A stretch of DNA of 64,000 nt from a virus. Every line of letters starts with the position of its first letter. The stretch's first letter is position 1. A model generated the notes under the pieces. The model made no database searches and was not told the DNA's origin. It saw nothing but the letters and a program-made list of their open reading frames with translations. Location: the IMG/VR virus record IMGVR_UViG_3300029911_000001, positions 1 through 64,000 of that record; one strand, written 5' to 3'. Made by a program: the position numbers and the translations under genes. Shown here in pieces: positions 1 through 9,676 of this stretch.

Positions 1-10
1 TGCAGTGTGA

Positions 11-823
11 TTATAGCTCGATGCCGTACCGCTTGGCAATACGGTTGCGGGTACGCTCACGAACGGATGCGGCCTTGTTCTCTTCAGAGCTTCCCTGTGC
101 TTCGGGAATCTCCAGCTTGGCTGGTGCCTCAGGCTTGGCGTTGTTGTCGCGGTCAGTGATGAACGGGACGGAGCCATCGGCCTTTTTTTCCTTCTTAGTA
201 TGAATCGGGTCTTTCTCTTTCTTATGGCACTCTTCGCAGAAATCTGTGCTGTGACCTGCCGCAAACGGGGTCATTTTGTAAGCGTGAGGTTTAGTTTTAA
301 TCTTGGCTTCCTTGTCGAAAGCTTCCTCAGCCGGTTTGGCTTCAGAAGACTCAAGTTCCTTTTCGCCTTCCTCGAACTTCTCCTCGTCAACGGTAATCTT
401 CTCTTCAGGATGTTCCTTCTCGCCTTCGACAACTTCCTTCTCACCCTCTTCGGCGAAAGCATCTTCGACCGGGGTCAGGTCGAGGTCAATACCCATGTTC
501 TCGGCGAGAGCTTCAATCGCACCGGCAACATCATCGAGTGAGTGATAAACCTCGCTGATAGCGTCGGCCACAACTTCAGGGGCCTCTTCAGCGATACGCT
601 TGAACGCGGTCGCGTACTTCTTGGTGGTAGCAAGACGGACTTGGATGGAGGCAGTCTTCGGAGCCTCGATGAGGTCGAGATTGTCACGCAGGTTCGACAA
701 GGCGTCGGCCATAGTGCCAAGAGCGTCGGCTACTTCCGCGAGAGCCACATCAGCTTCTTTCGGCTCCTCGCCAGCTACCTGACGGAGACGAGCCCACTTC
801 GATTGTTCATTCTTACTAGCCAT
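11..823 (-). CDS. Acidic virion-associated-like protein, unknown function
   Basis: 270 residues, not recognised. The N-terminal half is predicted alpha-helical (Ala/Glu/Leu-rich, roughly residues 20-120). The middle is a very acidic Glu/Lys stretch. Near residues 190-205 there is a CEECHKKEKDPIH element that could bind a metal. The Lys/Arg-rich tail ends RNRIAKRYGIEL. It is the most distal gene of a minus-strand run and follows the 156-residue gene by about 45 bases. Several other virion-region proteins here also combine acidic disordered stretches with CxxC motifs, so a structural or scaffold-associated role is possible. That is inference only. Confidence 0.7.
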   Translation of the reverse strand: MASKNEQSKWARLRQVAGEEPKEADVALAEVADALGTMADALSNLRDNLDLIEAPKTASIQVRLATTKKYATAFKRIAEEAPEVVADAISEVYHSLDDVAGAIEALAENMGIDLDLTPVEDAFAEEGEKEVVEGEKEHPEEKITVDEEKFEEGEKELESSEAKPAEEAFDKEAKIKTKPHAYKMTPFAAGHSTDFCEECHKKEKDPIHTKKEKKADGSVPFITDRDNNAKPEAPAKLEIPEAQGSSEENKAASVRERTRNRIAKRYGIEL

Positions 824-867
824 GATTCCTCCACTGCACTTTTTGCAGTCTACAGATGGTTTCTAAA

Positions 868-1338
868 TTACTTTTTCTTCAACAACGGATTCTTGTAAGA
901 GGCCGCTATAGCTACTGGTGGAGTATAAGTCGGCTGGGTGGGTTCTTCCACTTCTTCCACAGGAGTTACAGGTTCAGTAGTAACTCCCTCCCTGATTTCC
1001 TTAGCCTTCTTCTTAGCCCCACGCATCGTTCGCTCTTCGTAGGACTCACCCGTCTCCAAATCCTTCAACATGAAAGTCTTGATGCGACGGGTAGGGTCAA
1101 TCTGAGTGATGGTGAAACGCTTGTCGTCGCTTTGCACTGTGTTCATCGAGACGCGGTTCCAGCCACCCCAGCCAGCCATGTGGAACAAGGCATTGGGGAG
1201 TTCTGGGACGACTGTGTGCTTCTCCTGCTCTGGCTCCTCATTGACCGCCATGGATTCCCCCATAGGGGTAGGGGCACCCGGTGCAGGAGGTACAGTCGGG
1301 GTAGTTTGCTGACGAACTGGCATGAAAGGTACGGACAT
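868..1338 (-). CDS. Hypothetical protein
   Basis: 156 residues, not recognised. The start is Pro-rich (residues 8-30). A compact central part reads like a small beta-rich domain (HMAGWGGWNRVSMNT, then KRFTITQIDPTRRIKTFML). The tail is charged and low in complexity. It starts two bases after the stop of the upstream 476-residue gene, so the two are almost certainly cotranscribed and translationally coupled. No signal peptide or membrane segment is seen. Function unknown. Confidence 0.7.
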   Translation of the reverse strand: MSVPFMPVRQQTTPTVPPAPGAPTPMGESMAVNEEPEQEKHTVVPELPNALFHMAGWGGWNRVSMNTVQSDDKRFTITQIDPTRRIKTFMLKDLETGESYEERTMRGAKKKAKEIREGVTTEPVTPVEEVEEPTQPTYTPPVAIAASYKNPLLKKK

Positions 1339-1340
1339 TG

Positions 1341-2771
1341 TTAGTTCCCCACTCGATCATGAGAGGGATTATTAGCATGATGGTTAAGAACGCAATCGCC
1401 GCAGAAGAGACCCTTACATGCGGGGCACTCCGTGGGGTTGTTGCCCTTGCCACAACCCTTGCAGGTCGGGCTCTCCCACATCTTCGCGGTGTGAGCAGAA
1501 GCAGCCAACGCCATACCACCAAGTTCTGCAAGTGTGTCGCCCCCGATAGCACCTATAGCCCCTTCACCTTCGCCACTGATAGGAGCTTGCATGTTGAAGC
1601 TCTTACCCTTATCATCCTGTGAGCCGCTGTCGGGAGGGGGGTTGAGGAAGTCTGCTACCGGACCCGCTACCTTCTTGTCAGGGGTACGATGGCAGCTACA
1701 GCAGTTGGAGTTACACTTGTGACCCTTATTTGATGTACGGGTCTCGCCGCACAGAGCACACTTGTCTTCAGCCGTCTTAGCCGAAGCTGCTACTGCCATG
1801 GCTTTCTGCTTTTTGCCAATCTGCCGCATGATTTCGAGGAAGGGGTTCGGACGGTAGCCCTTGCCCTGACGCTTGATGGCGATGTCAATCAGCTTGGGGA
1901 AGTCACGCCAGACCTTCTTGAAGACAACTGGGTCTGCACCAATCTCAGCGTTCCATTCTTCGAAAAGGGTGGACTGCTTGACCGACTCCGATGCCTTGAA
2001 TGCATCGTAAATCAAATCGAACAGCACCACGTAACGAGTAGCCTGAGATTCGCCGATGTTGGTGTTAAGCCAGTTGACGAAGAAGCTGCGGAAGTGGTTG
2101 ATGTCGATGTCGGTTTCGACAGCTTCATACTCACCCTCACTCGCGTGCTCTTCCGTGTCCAACACATTAACTTCCTTGCTGTCGTCATTACCCGGCGACC
2201 ACATGGAGTCCGTGTTCTCTTGACGCATGACCTTCTTGATGTAGTTGTTGGCTTCTTCCACACGCCACATAAAAGTCTGAATCAGGAACAACGTGACCTG
2301 ACGTTCTAGAGTTTCGGATTGTGTCTTCTCGGGGAAGGAGTGGATGCGTTCTTCGAACCGGCTAAGCACCTTGCGCTTTGCCAGCGCGTTAATGATGATA
2401 TGGTGGATGGCCTCGTCCTGCTCTTCCTCATCGCGAGACATAAGTTTGGGAGCGATTACTGCCGCGAACCACTTAGCCCAGTTCATGGTTTCGTCAACCG
2501 GCAGACCGGACTCACGTATGTATTCCTTTACATACTGATCGAAGTCTTTGTTGAAAGCAACAATGTAACGCATCCAAGCAGCGTGACGTGCAAGGGCGGC
2601 AGTGACTGGAAAAAAATCAGTTGGTGGTTGGACAGGCTTGCCCTGCAAGTCGGCGAAACAGTAACGTACCGTTCCTTCGGATGCCAATTTAGACGTGCAG
2701 CGAAAGACACTCCCGTCAGCAGAATGGACGATAGCACCAGCACGGATGAGAGGGGAGAATTTGGCGTTCAT
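1341..2771 (-). CDS. Large protein with two C-terminal Cys-rich zinc modules
   Basis: 476 residues. Residues 1-330 are a mostly helical, charged domain that I do not recognise. The C-terminal third has two clear zinc-ligand clusters: CALCGETRTSNKGHKC with CCSCH near residue 340, and a second at the end with CKGCGKG, CPACKG, CGDC and paired His residues (LNHHANNPSHD). The last cluster resembles a B-box or RING-type arrangement. A low-complexity Gly/Ala linker separates the clusters. A structural or nucleic-acid-binding role is possible, but nothing more specific can be supported. Confidence 0.75.
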   Translation of the reverse strand: MNAKFSPLIRAGAIVHSADGSVFRCTSKLASEGTVRYCFADLQGKPVQPPTDFFPVTAALARHAAWMRYIVAFNKDFDQYVKEYIRESGLPVDETMNWAKWFAAVIAPKLMSRDEEEQDEAIHHIIINALAKRKVLSRFEERIHSFPEKTQSETLERQVTLFLIQTFMWRVEEANNYIKKVMRQENTDSMWSPGNDDSKEVNVLDTEEHASEGEYEAVETDIDINHFRSFFVNWLNTNIGESQATRYVVLFDLIYDAFKASESVKQSTLFEEWNAEIGADPVVFKKVWRDFPKLIDIAIKRQGKGYRPNPFLEIMRQIGKKQKAMAVAASAKTAEDKCALCGETRTSNKGHKCNSNCCSCHRTPDKKVAGPVADFLNPPPDSGSQDDKGKSFNMQAPISGEGEGAIGAIGGDTLAELGGMALAASAHTAKMWESPTCKGCGKGNNPTECPACKGLFCGDCVLNHHANNPSHDRVGN

Positions 2772-2841
2772 GCTTTTTCACCTACTGTAGGTTTAGAAAA
2801 TATTTACCCGTGACATGGTTGACAATCAAATAAATGAACAT

Positions 2842-2874
2842 ACGAATAACCCTCTAGTATAGAGGGTTATTCGT
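2842..2874. terminator. 15-bp perfect hairpin between genes
   Basis: A 15-bp perfect inverted repeat with a 3-base loop lies in the gap between the genes at 2771 and 2893. It has A/T-rich sequence on both sides but no long uridine run directly after the stem. It could be a terminator or an RNA processing/stability element for the minus-strand transcript. Confidence 0.55.
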
Positions 2875-2892
2875 AGTTGACATTTCGACTGG

Positions 2893-3114
2893 TCAATCCG
2901 TGAGAGGATCGTTAGGTGCTCCGTCAGTCTTCTTATCTTCTGACATCACTGCCTTCAAAGTTTCGAGGTACTCGCTGTGATCCTCGAATGCTTGTGGGTC
3001 GTGGGGAGCACCCTTGTCGTCGGAAGCAGCGTACTTGACGCCCATGCGGTTCAATTCCGAACCGTAAAGTGAGTTCATCGCGTCTGCGTCGGACTTTGCG
3101 ATTTTCTTAGCCAT
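2893..3114 (-). CDS. Small acidic hypothetical protein
   Basis: 73 residues from the ATG at 3114, chosen because AGGAG lies at the right distance upstream. A frame extension to 3141 has no such site. The sequence MAKKIAKSDADAMNSLYG is followed by a hydrophilic tail rich in Asp, Glu and Lys. No domain recognised. It stands alone between two hairpins (2842-2874 and 3145-3171), so it may have its own transcript end. Confidence 0.65.
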   Translation of the reverse strand: MAKKIAKSDADAMNSLYGSELNRMGVKYAASDDKGAPHDPQAFEDHSEYLETLKAVMSEDKKTDGAPNDPLTD

Positions 3115-3144
3115 GGTAACTTTTCTCCTGTTTGAGGTCAAAAT

Positions 3145-3171
3145 GAAATCCTCTATATAATAGAGGCTTTC
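3145..3171. terminator. Imperfect intergenic hairpin
   Basis: Inverted repeat GAAA-t-CCTCTA / TAGAGG-c-TTTC with a 5-base A/T loop, upstream of the 73-residue gene and downstream of the 135-residue gene (minus orientation). Probably a weak terminator or processing hairpin. Confidence 0.4.
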
Positions 3172-3193
3172 ATAGTTGAAAATTAGAGGTTAT

Positions 3194-3601
3194 TCACTTC
3201 TTTGGCGTTGCTGGTGGTGCTGGTGTTGCCGCGGGTGGTGCTGGTGGTGCAGCCGTTTTGTACCACGCATCCTTGCTCTGGTCATACACATAACTGGTAT
3301 CCCAGCCATTGTCCTTGCGAACACGTTCGACCCATGCGGCCTCCTGCCCTTCAAGGACAGCGTACTGAGCCTTCATTTCGGACATTTTCTCCTTGTACTC
3401 TCCGCTCATGGCAGCGGCGGAGAGAGTCAAAGTCGTTTCCTTCTCGATAGCGAGAAGAACCTGAGCATGGGCAAGGGGGTCAAGCACTTTGGCCGTCACT
3501 TCAGTAGGAGTGACTGTCGGGGTCGGGGTTGGCGGTGGGGTTGACTGAGCAAGGATGCTGGTGGACACCATTGCTAAAGTAAGTAGACCGATTAGCTTCA
3601 C
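3194..3601 (-). CDS. Secreted Pro-rich small protein, possible lysis accessory
   Basis: 135 residues with a clear Sec signal peptide (MKLIGLLTLAMVSTSILAQ, cleavage expected after the Ala or Gln). A Pro/Thr linker follows, then a helical charged segment (residues 45-100), an Asn-Gly-Trp-Asp motif and a Pro/Ala-rich tail. Its ATG overlaps the stop of the holin-like gene (ATGA). Signal peptide, Pro-rich parts, helical stretch and holin neighbour are compatible with an outer spanin-like or other envelope lysis role. No lipobox Cys is visible, so this is only a suggestion. Confidence 0.65.
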   Translation of the reverse strand: MKLIGLLTLAMVSTSILAQSTPPPTPTPTVTPTEVTAKVLDPLAHAQVLLAIEKETTLTLSAAAMSGEYKEKMSEMKAQYAVLEGQEAAWVERVRKDNGWDTSYVYDQSKDAWYKTAAPPAPPAATPAPPATPKK

Positions 3602-3942
3602 TGTGGGGGTTCTCCTTGGGGGGGTACTGTAGTTGTAGGTACTGTGCTCTGCTGGTTATTCTCTGCCCAGCTAGACACTTTGTTAATACCGTACAAAGCC
3701 CCACAAGTAGTGACAATAAACGTTGCTCCAGAAGTAAGAAATGCATCGAACTGTTCGATGGTAACGTACTTGTGATGAACTGAAACAGCGAAGGAGATAC
3801 CGACGCCGAGAATAAAGGCAATAAGACCAGCCATGTGAACTCGGGTTGAAGAGCCGGAACCATCCGACTCGCTATAGACAGACCTCAGCCAGCTAAACAA
3901 GGAAGAAAGAAACTTAAGTATGTAGGTAAATGCAGTGTTCAT
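3598..3942 (-). CDS. Holin-like membrane protein
   Basis: 114 residues. An amphipathic N-terminal segment (TYILKFLSSLFSWLRSVY) is followed by two hydrophobic segments of transmembrane length, near residues 37-56 (MAGLIAFILGVGISFAVSV) and 68-88 (FLTSGATFIVTTCGALYGI). The C-terminus is polar and Pro/Gln-rich. Small size, two membrane segments and a polar tail fit a phage holin, and the next gene encodes a secreted protein with an overlapping start. No endolysin was recognised next to it, so the lysis assignment is not proven. Confidence 0.6.
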   Translation of the reverse strand: MNTAFTYILKFLSSLFSWLRSVYSESDGSGSSTRVHMAGLIAFILGVGISFAVSVHHKYVTIEQFDAFLTSGATFIVTTCGALYGINKVSSWAENNQQSTVPTTTVPPQGEPPQ

Positions 3943-3978
3943 GGAAGCTCTCCTTACTATGGAGTTTAAAGTCCAACT

Positions 3979-6900
3979 TTATTGAATGTAGCCTTTCAGA
4001 GTTCCCCCGTTAAGGGAGCTTCCCTTATGTGCAGTTACCCCCGATGATTCCACCCCGCCTATCGATGGCGGATTTGGCCGTGTGGTGCCATAGTAATCGG
4101 TCGTCAGCCCAGTGTAGATTCCGGTGTATATTGCTGGGCTTATCCCACTGAGGTAGAAACTATTGCCAGAGCCTGCGAACGGGTTGTATACATCAAACGC
4201 TGCTTCTGAAACCCAAGTTTGCGACGGCTCACTCAACATGAGCGGGTCGGCACAGAGGATGTGGTTCGTCCCGCAGGTATCCCCGCTTTGAACGCCGTAC
4301 TCGATGTTGTACGAGGACACCATATCAACCGGATTCGTATCATCGAAGTAGTACATATCGGGCGGGTTGCCGGGGTTGAACGGAGACGCCGTGTATGGCG
4401 AGGTGTAGCCGAGAACGATGTTGTTTGTGAAGTTGTACGGCGTCGTCGTGCAGGCTCCGACCGTGTTGCATCCCGGCTCAAAGAAAATAGGCTGATAGCT
4501 AACGAACGTGTTGTTTGTGAAGTTGACCGTGGCCCCCGCGTCCGCAAAGTAGTCGAACAGCGGACCACCGGCGCGGCAGTAGGTTGAGAGATATGAGCCG
4601 GGAAGCCCAGTCGTGATGTTGAAGTTCTGCGCCGCCCCGGTGAGCTGGACGGACAGCCTCATGCAGTTGCCCATCATCAGGTTGTTGTCGAAGACGAGCG
4701 TAGAGTTTGCGTCCTGCCCCCACTTCCCACTCTGTCCCATGTTGCCAATCCAAACGGAGTCTGTCAGGTTCAGATTGTGGATGAGCGTGTGTGGGCCCAT
4801 GGCGCCGTCCTTCACGTTGTAGCCGATGTAGCAATGGTCGCAGGTAAAGGTATTGAGCAGAGAACCTTGCCCAGACCACGCATCGCCAAACCCGCCACTT
4901 CCTTGGTCCCAGCACGACTTCGCCGGATACGCGGTGTTGACGATTGGATACTGCTCCAGGCATCCGTTTCCGACCATGGTCACGTAGTGCTGCGTCAGTG
5001 TTGAACCAGAAGCGTCTGGAGTCGCGTACCTTTGATAGGTTCCGCTGGTTGTAGCGGAGTCGTTTGCGTGAGTGAGTGGTCCGGTGATGGTTGTTGATGT
5101 CGCGCCCGTGATGATAATGGTCTGAGCGTTGAGGTAGGTGTACGGCGCGGAGAATCCTTCCAGTTGAATGAGGTTTCCTGCAACCAAGGTATTGCTCGCT
5201 GTCAGAGTGATGACGTTACTGGTGATGGAAAATGCAGTGACTGGTTCAGCCCCTCCACCTCCGTCATCGAAGTTCCAGCCAGCGAAGGCATTGAAGTCTA
5301 CGGAGACTCTGTTCAGGGTCGTAGGACCACCCAAGGGTCCACCGATCCCAAGGTTTGTGAAGCCGTGGATGTATAAATCCTGTAGTAGGATATTTGACGT
5401 AGCTTGGTTGATGATGACACCCCAGTTGGCGTAGTCACTTGCTGGTGAGCCGGAGCTACAAGTCGATGGATACTGCTGACCTCCTCCACCAATCGTCGTA
5501 CACGCACCATTGTGTGAGGTAATCTCCAGACCTTCTACATCAACGTATGAGCTACCACTCAAGTACAAGACTGCTCCTACTCCGAATCCTCCGAATAGCT
5601 GAGTTTCGTTACCGGAGAAAGGGTATCCAATCACAGGAGTGCAGTCCCCATCATAGGCACACCCTCCGAAGATTCTAGTAGGTTGCCCCGACGTTCCATT
5701 TTTGGGTGGAGGAATAGAGCACCCGTAGGAGGTTGTAACTCCATGACACAGGCCGTAGGTATTATTTGGATCGACTTGACCGATTCGGCAGGCCGGTGAC
5801 GCCGGGTTGACTTCATTCGGCTGGTTAGCGCAGCTACGGATGACGTACGTGTCACCGCCGTTTCCAACCCACGCTTGATTGCCATACCCGCCTGTCGTGT
5901 ATAGATAGGGGGCTTCATTGAATGCACAGTGCTGATTCGGGGTTGAGCCTATAGGCGCTGTGTCCGCCGTACCATCGCAGGTACCGGTGGGGTTGTCCGT
6001 AGCATCATAGCGAGGTCCACCATTTGATCGTACGAACCATGTCTGGGCTCCGACAAGGGTGTAAACCGCACTCACTACTGAAGAGTTCGTAAGCCCAGAT
6101 TTAGTACCTATAGCCTTCACAGTCTGTGTGGAAGAGACTGTGATCGGAGCAGAGTATGTAGACCCGCTTGAGCAGGTTCCGGGAGTTAATGCTGCGGGGG
6201 TTGAACCATCAGTCGTGTAGCAGATCGTCGCGCCACTGGTAGAATCGCTGATCGTTACTGTCTGAGTGGATGTGTATGTGCCTGTCCCCGGCGAAAAGGT
6301 TGGGTTGGCGACCGGGGTTCCTACGTCGTCGGCCACATAAGGCGACCCAATTGAGTCGCTTGGATAGATAAACATAGCAGGCATAAGCCCAGAGACGGCG
6401 TTGTTTGACCCCGAGGTGCCCGAGCAGATGGTTGTGCTGGTGGTCACATCGGTGACTATATAACTATTTGGGGATGACCCTACCGTACCCGGCGTGAATT
6501 GAAATTTAATCGTGTGGCCTGACGCCGGTGCGGTCGAGCACCCGCCTAAATCTGCTCTAGAACCGCTACCCGCGACAATGTAGAAGACAGACCCGATATT
6601 GGGAATGTAAAAATACCCATCGCCGGTTGTGTCGGCTACGCCTAGTCCAGAATATCCGCCCCCAGACCAATTCAAAACTGCCTGACTATAGTAGGGGTTG
6701 GTGAACGTCAGACTATTGAGTGAAACCATGCAATAGCTGCCGCCCGATGTTACAGCGGTGCCAGAAGATGCTATGCAGGTTGACGGAGCAGTGCTGTCCT
6801 GAGTCCAATGGGAGCCAAGTGTTGAGCCTGTAAAGTTGTCCGTGTAAATCGGACCAGTAGCCCATGTGTACGTGGTCATCGAGAACGGGGGGAGCGTGTC

Positions 6901-9363
6901 GCCGGACGGATTGCTCAACGTCGTAGGCGTAGGCTGGACGATGGGGGGCGTTCCGCTGCTGATTACAGTGCTCTCATTGTTGTCCGTGATGTTCGTGCTG
7001 GTAAATACGGTCTTCGTGACTGTCCCGGTTGGAGCCGCCGCGCCTGCAAAGGTCACCGCCTCGCTGCTGGTCAGGTTCAAGTTGTAGACGATGAGCGAGT
7101 AGTTCCCCGCCCCATCCCCGAATCCAAATGCCTGCACATACGGAACAGCGGGGTTAGCCACGATTTGATACGTGAGCGTCGTCCAGCCGGGATTGGGCTG
7201 CGCCGCTGGTGAACTGTAGGTCGGGGTTCCCGTCTGCGTGACGGCAAGCAGATTCGGCAGCATGGCGGCGTTGACCATATTCAGCGCGATTCCAGACGGC
7301 CTGTCCACCACGCTTGCATTCGTCGGCCCCGGCATGATGCGATTAAAACCCCACAAGGGAGACTTGAGCGCACTGGAGGTACCGCAGGCTCCCGCCGTGT
7401 CGCTGGTCGCTGTATAAAAGGCGTTGGCGTCTTCCGGCAACGCAAAGGCGTTCTGTACCAGTACACCAGCATCGCGCACGCCGAGCAACATATTGAGCGT
7501 TGCATCCAAGCCTGAACCAATACCAGCTACCACGCCGTTGATGGTGCCTTGGGTGACTCCAGCCAGTCCGCATTGGGTGCCGAGGTTGGTCTCGTAGATC
7601 GCTCCCTGCACGCCGAAGTTTGATTGCGAATAGTGCTGGAGGAAGTAGGTATAGCCTGTGCCGGGAATATTAGACGACACCGAATTATAGTTTGAAAGCT
7701 CGGCGAACATCGGTCCAAAAATGTTGGCATTGGAACTGGTGTCGGTCATGATGTTGAAGACATATGGAGCGCCGTCAATGTAATCGGGGGCAGAGCCCGA
7801 ACTGGCGGCTTGCGTCAAGACGTTCTGGTTCCAGCCGCCGTTATCGTTCGACTCCAACACGAAGCCGGAACCAACCATCTTCATCTTTGAGTTGTAAAAG
7901 GACGAATCCCTGAAAATCGCCGTATTCTCGCCGAGAAGGGTGCCGTAGACTAAGCCCTGATTCGCATACAGGTTCTGCCCGTTCGGGCCATTCCAAATCT
8001 CATTACCCATCTCCAGATAGATGTGGTTAAAAACCGAAGTCCATGGGGTAATCTGCCCCGAGTTGCAACGGATAGTAGTGTAAGCATTGCCATTGCCGCA
8101 CGTGCCTGACAGATATGCCTCAAGACTCTGCACGTCATAAGGGGTTGCGTAGGCGGAGAATGTTATCCACGGGTCAGCACCAATTGCAGACGCCAGTTGT
8201 AGTTGCTCTGGCCATCCAATGTCGATGATCCCGCCGTACTGACCAAAAGTACTCGCTGCGCACATCGCACGCGACTCGTAGGGAAGCATGACATTCTCGA
8301 CTGTGCATCCCCAGATGCCTCCCGTCATCAGACGTAGAATCCCCGGCTTCAACGCTAGAAGCCGCTGGTAGACGGCGTTGCGGAACGGTGTTGTGTTGCC
8401 ACCGGTGGGTGCTTCGGTGAGCGCCACGTCCTGCACAATGACTGTGCCGCTGGCGACCGTGAGTTGGACGTTGATTCCTTCGGTTACTTGAGAGCCTGTC
8501 TCAGACGCTGTGAAGGTCTCGGTGTAGTTCGTCCACCCGGCTCCGGCAGTTGCATTAACTGTGGGAGTCACTGTCCCAGTGGTGAAATATGTACCGCCAA
8601 TTCGGTTTACCTGATACGAAATCGTCGGGGTTCCTGTGGTGCCCTTGGCACGGAAGCTCAGCGTATACGACCCATTCAGGTTGATCCACACGTTACCAAG
8701 GGCAGGCTGATCGGCCTGCATGGTCAGCGTATTTGGCGCGACCATATGGAGAGCCTGCGGGGCGGTAGAAGATGGCGACAGGTCTGTGGTCTCGAAAGAG
8801 CCGTTGGCTGTGCTGCTCAAGCCAAAGTAACCCGCTGAACTCGCCGCCGTCGATGTATACCCACCGGCGCAGGTGCTGAGAGCCGACGTACACCGCACGA
8901 TCATCAAATCGCCGTTCGAGCATCCTGTTCCCCATGTGCCATGGAGAGTCTGCCCGTTGGACCCGGAGGCTGCGTCGCTTGACGTGATCGTTCCTGTCTC
9001 ACCCGTGTCTGCGCCGTAAACAACCTGAAAAGTAGCTCCCTGCCAGAAGTTCGCAGGCTGTGGGGAGTACTGGTTCTGGTCAACCCATGTCGATGTGGTT
9101 CCCGAAAGGCAGGTTGTTGCCATGTTCCACATCTGCGGGTTAAAAGAACCACCCGCAGCGGCCAGCAGATTTGCCGACATCTGACCGTTGAGATAGAGCG
9201 CGCCATCGTCAAGATTGACGCCAAAGACGTGCCCATTTGGACCTGTTGGCAGGACGGATTGGATACCGCCGCCCGACGCCACGGGAATCGTGATCGTCGT
9301 CTGGGCAAAAAGAGCCCCTGAAAACAATAAAACCAAAAATAGAACTAGGTTTTTACTTAGCAT
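3979..9363 (-). CDS. Giant secreted glycosidase/beta-helix protein
   Basis: 1794 residues, with a Sec signal peptide (LVLFLVLLFSGALFAQ) at residues 5-21. Order of parts: a beta-rich N-terminal region; a carbohydrate-binding-like jelly roll near 190-320; a TIM-barrel-like glycosidase region near 330-800, with LEMGNEIWNG near residue 450 resembling the catalytic Asn-Glu of clan GH-A enzymes; a second jelly-roll-like part near 840-1000; a chitobiase C-terminal-type (FN3_7-like) domain near 1020-1105; and from about 1106 a Cys-rich right-handed beta-helix-like region reaching the end. The likely role is degradation of host or environmental polysaccharide. A Sec signal on a phage depolymerase is unusual. 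It could be secreted from the infected cell or be an odd tailspike. Its ATG lies inside the end of the upstream gene. Confidence 0.75.
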   Translation of the reverse strand: MLSKNLVLFLVLLFSGALFAQTTITIPVASGGGIQSVLPTGPNGHVFGVNLDDGALYLNGQMSANLLAAAGGSFNPQMWNMATTCLSGTTSTWVDQNQYSPQPANFWQGATFQVVYGADTGETGTITSSDAASGSNGQTLHGTWGTGCSNGDLMIVRCTSALSTCAGGYTSTAASSAGYFGLSSTANGSFETTDLSPSSTAPQALHMVAPNTLTMQADQPALGNVWINLNGSYTLSFRAKGTTGTPTISYQVNRIGGTYFTTGTVTPTVNATAGAGWTNYTETFTASETGSQVTEGINVQLTVASGTVIVQDVALTEAPTGGNTTPFRNAVYQRLLALKPGILRLMTGGIWGCTVENVMLPYESRAMCAASTFGQYGGIIDIGWPEQLQLASAIGADPWITFSAYATPYDVQSLEAYLSGTCGNGNAYTTIRCNSGQITPWTSVFNHIYLEMGNEIWNGPNGQNLYANQGLVYGTLLGENTAIFRDSSFYNSKMKMVGSGFVLESNDNGGWNQNVLTQAASSGSAPDYIDGAPYVFNIMTDTSSNANIFGPMFAELSNYNSVSSNIPGTGYTYFLQHYSQSNFGVQGAIYETNLGTQCGLAGVTQGTINGVVAGIGSGLDATLNMLLGVRDAGVLVQNAFALPEDANAFYTATSDTAGACGTSSALKSPLWGFNRIMPGPTNASVVDRPSGIALNMVNAAMLPNLLAVTQTGTPTYSSPAAQPNPGWTTLTYQIVANPAVPYVQAFGFGDGAGNYSLIVYNLNLTSSEAVTFAGAAAPTGTVTKTVFTSTNITDNNESTVISSGTPPIVQPTPTTLSNPSGDTLPPFSMTTYTWATGPIYTDNFTGSTLGSHWTQDSTAPSTCIASSGTAVTSGGSYCMVSLNSLTFTNPYYSQAVLNWSGGGYSGLGVADTTGDGYFYIPNIGSVFYIVAGSGSRADLGGCSTAPASGHTIKFQFTPGTVGSSPNSYIVTDVTTSTTICSGTSGSNNAVSGLMPAMFIYPSDSIGSPYVADDVGTPVANPTFSPGTGTYTSTQTVTISDSTSGATICYTTDGSTPAALTPGTCSSGSTYSAPITVSSTQTVKAIGTKSGLTNSSVVSAVYTLVGAQTWFVRSNGGPRYDATDNPTGTCDGTADTAPIGSTPNQHCAFNEAPYLYTTGGYGNQAWVGNGGDTYVIRSCANQPNEVNPASPACRIGQVDPNNTYGLCHGVTTSYGCSIPPPKNGTSGQPTRIFGGCAYDGDCTPVIGYPFSGNETQLFGGFGVGAVLYLSGSSYVDVEGLEITSHNGACTTIGGGGQQYPSTCSSGSPASDYANWGVIINQATSNILLQDLYIHGFTNLGIGGPLGGPTTLNRVSVDFNAFAGWNFDDGGGGAEPVTAFSITSNVITLTASNTLVAGNLIQLEGFSAPYTYLNAQTIIITGATSTTITGPLTHANDSATTSGTYQRYATPDASGSTLTQHYVTMVGNGCLEQYPIVNTAYPAKSCWDQGSGGFGDAWSGQGSLLNTFTCDHCYIGYNVKDGAMGPHTLIHNLNLTDSVWIGNMGQSGKWGQDANSTLVFDNNLMMGNCMRLSVQLTGAAQNFNITTGLPGSYLSTYCRAGGPLFDYFADAGATVNFTNNTFVSYQPIFFEPGCNTVGACTTTPYNFTNNIVLGYTSPYTASPFNPGNPPDMYYFDDTNPVDMVSSYNIEYGVQSGDTCGTNHILCADPLMLSEPSQTWVSEAAFDVYNPFAGSGNSFYLSGISPAIYTGIYTGLTTDYYGTTRPNPPSIGGVESSGVTAHKGSSLNGGTLKGYIQ

Positions 9364-9676
9364 TGGTTACCCGAACTCCTGAAAGACCGTGTTGAACGGC
9401 GGGGATTATTATGGTTTTACCGTCCACTTTTACTCTCTGTTCATTACCAGTTTGCCTAATTTGCACGTAGGTTCCCGTTCCCGTAGCACAGGTTGAAGGC
9501 GACCCTGTGAGCGTTACCGAGTCAGCACAGGTACCAATTTTATGATGTGCCCCGTGTGGTAGAACTATCTTATTCAGCTTCGTGTCCCCTACTATAACGT
9601 AGAGGGGGGTGAATACGATGGTCTGAGCCATCGCGGGGAGGCAGAATAGGAACAGTAGTAATCGAATATTCTTCAC
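9353..9676 (-). CDS. Small secreted protein
   Basis: 107 residues from the GTG at 9676, preceded by AAGGAG eight bases upstream. The upstream in-frame ATG has no such site. The Sec signal is MKNIRLLLFLFCLPAMAQ. The mature part is a short beta-rich domain with two Cys pairs (GTCADS, STCATG) that could form disulphides outside the cytoplasm. The GTG overlaps the TGA of the 64-residue gene, and the 3' end overlaps the start of the giant glycosidase gene. Function unknown; its place in the exported-protein block suggests an envelope or extracellular role. Confidence 0.65.
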   Translation of the reverse strand: MKNIRLLLFLFCLPAMAQTIVFTPLYVIVGDTKLNKIVLPHGAHHKIGTCADSVTLTGSPSTCATGTGTYVQIRQTGNEQRVKVDGKTIIIPAVQHGLSGVRVTNAK

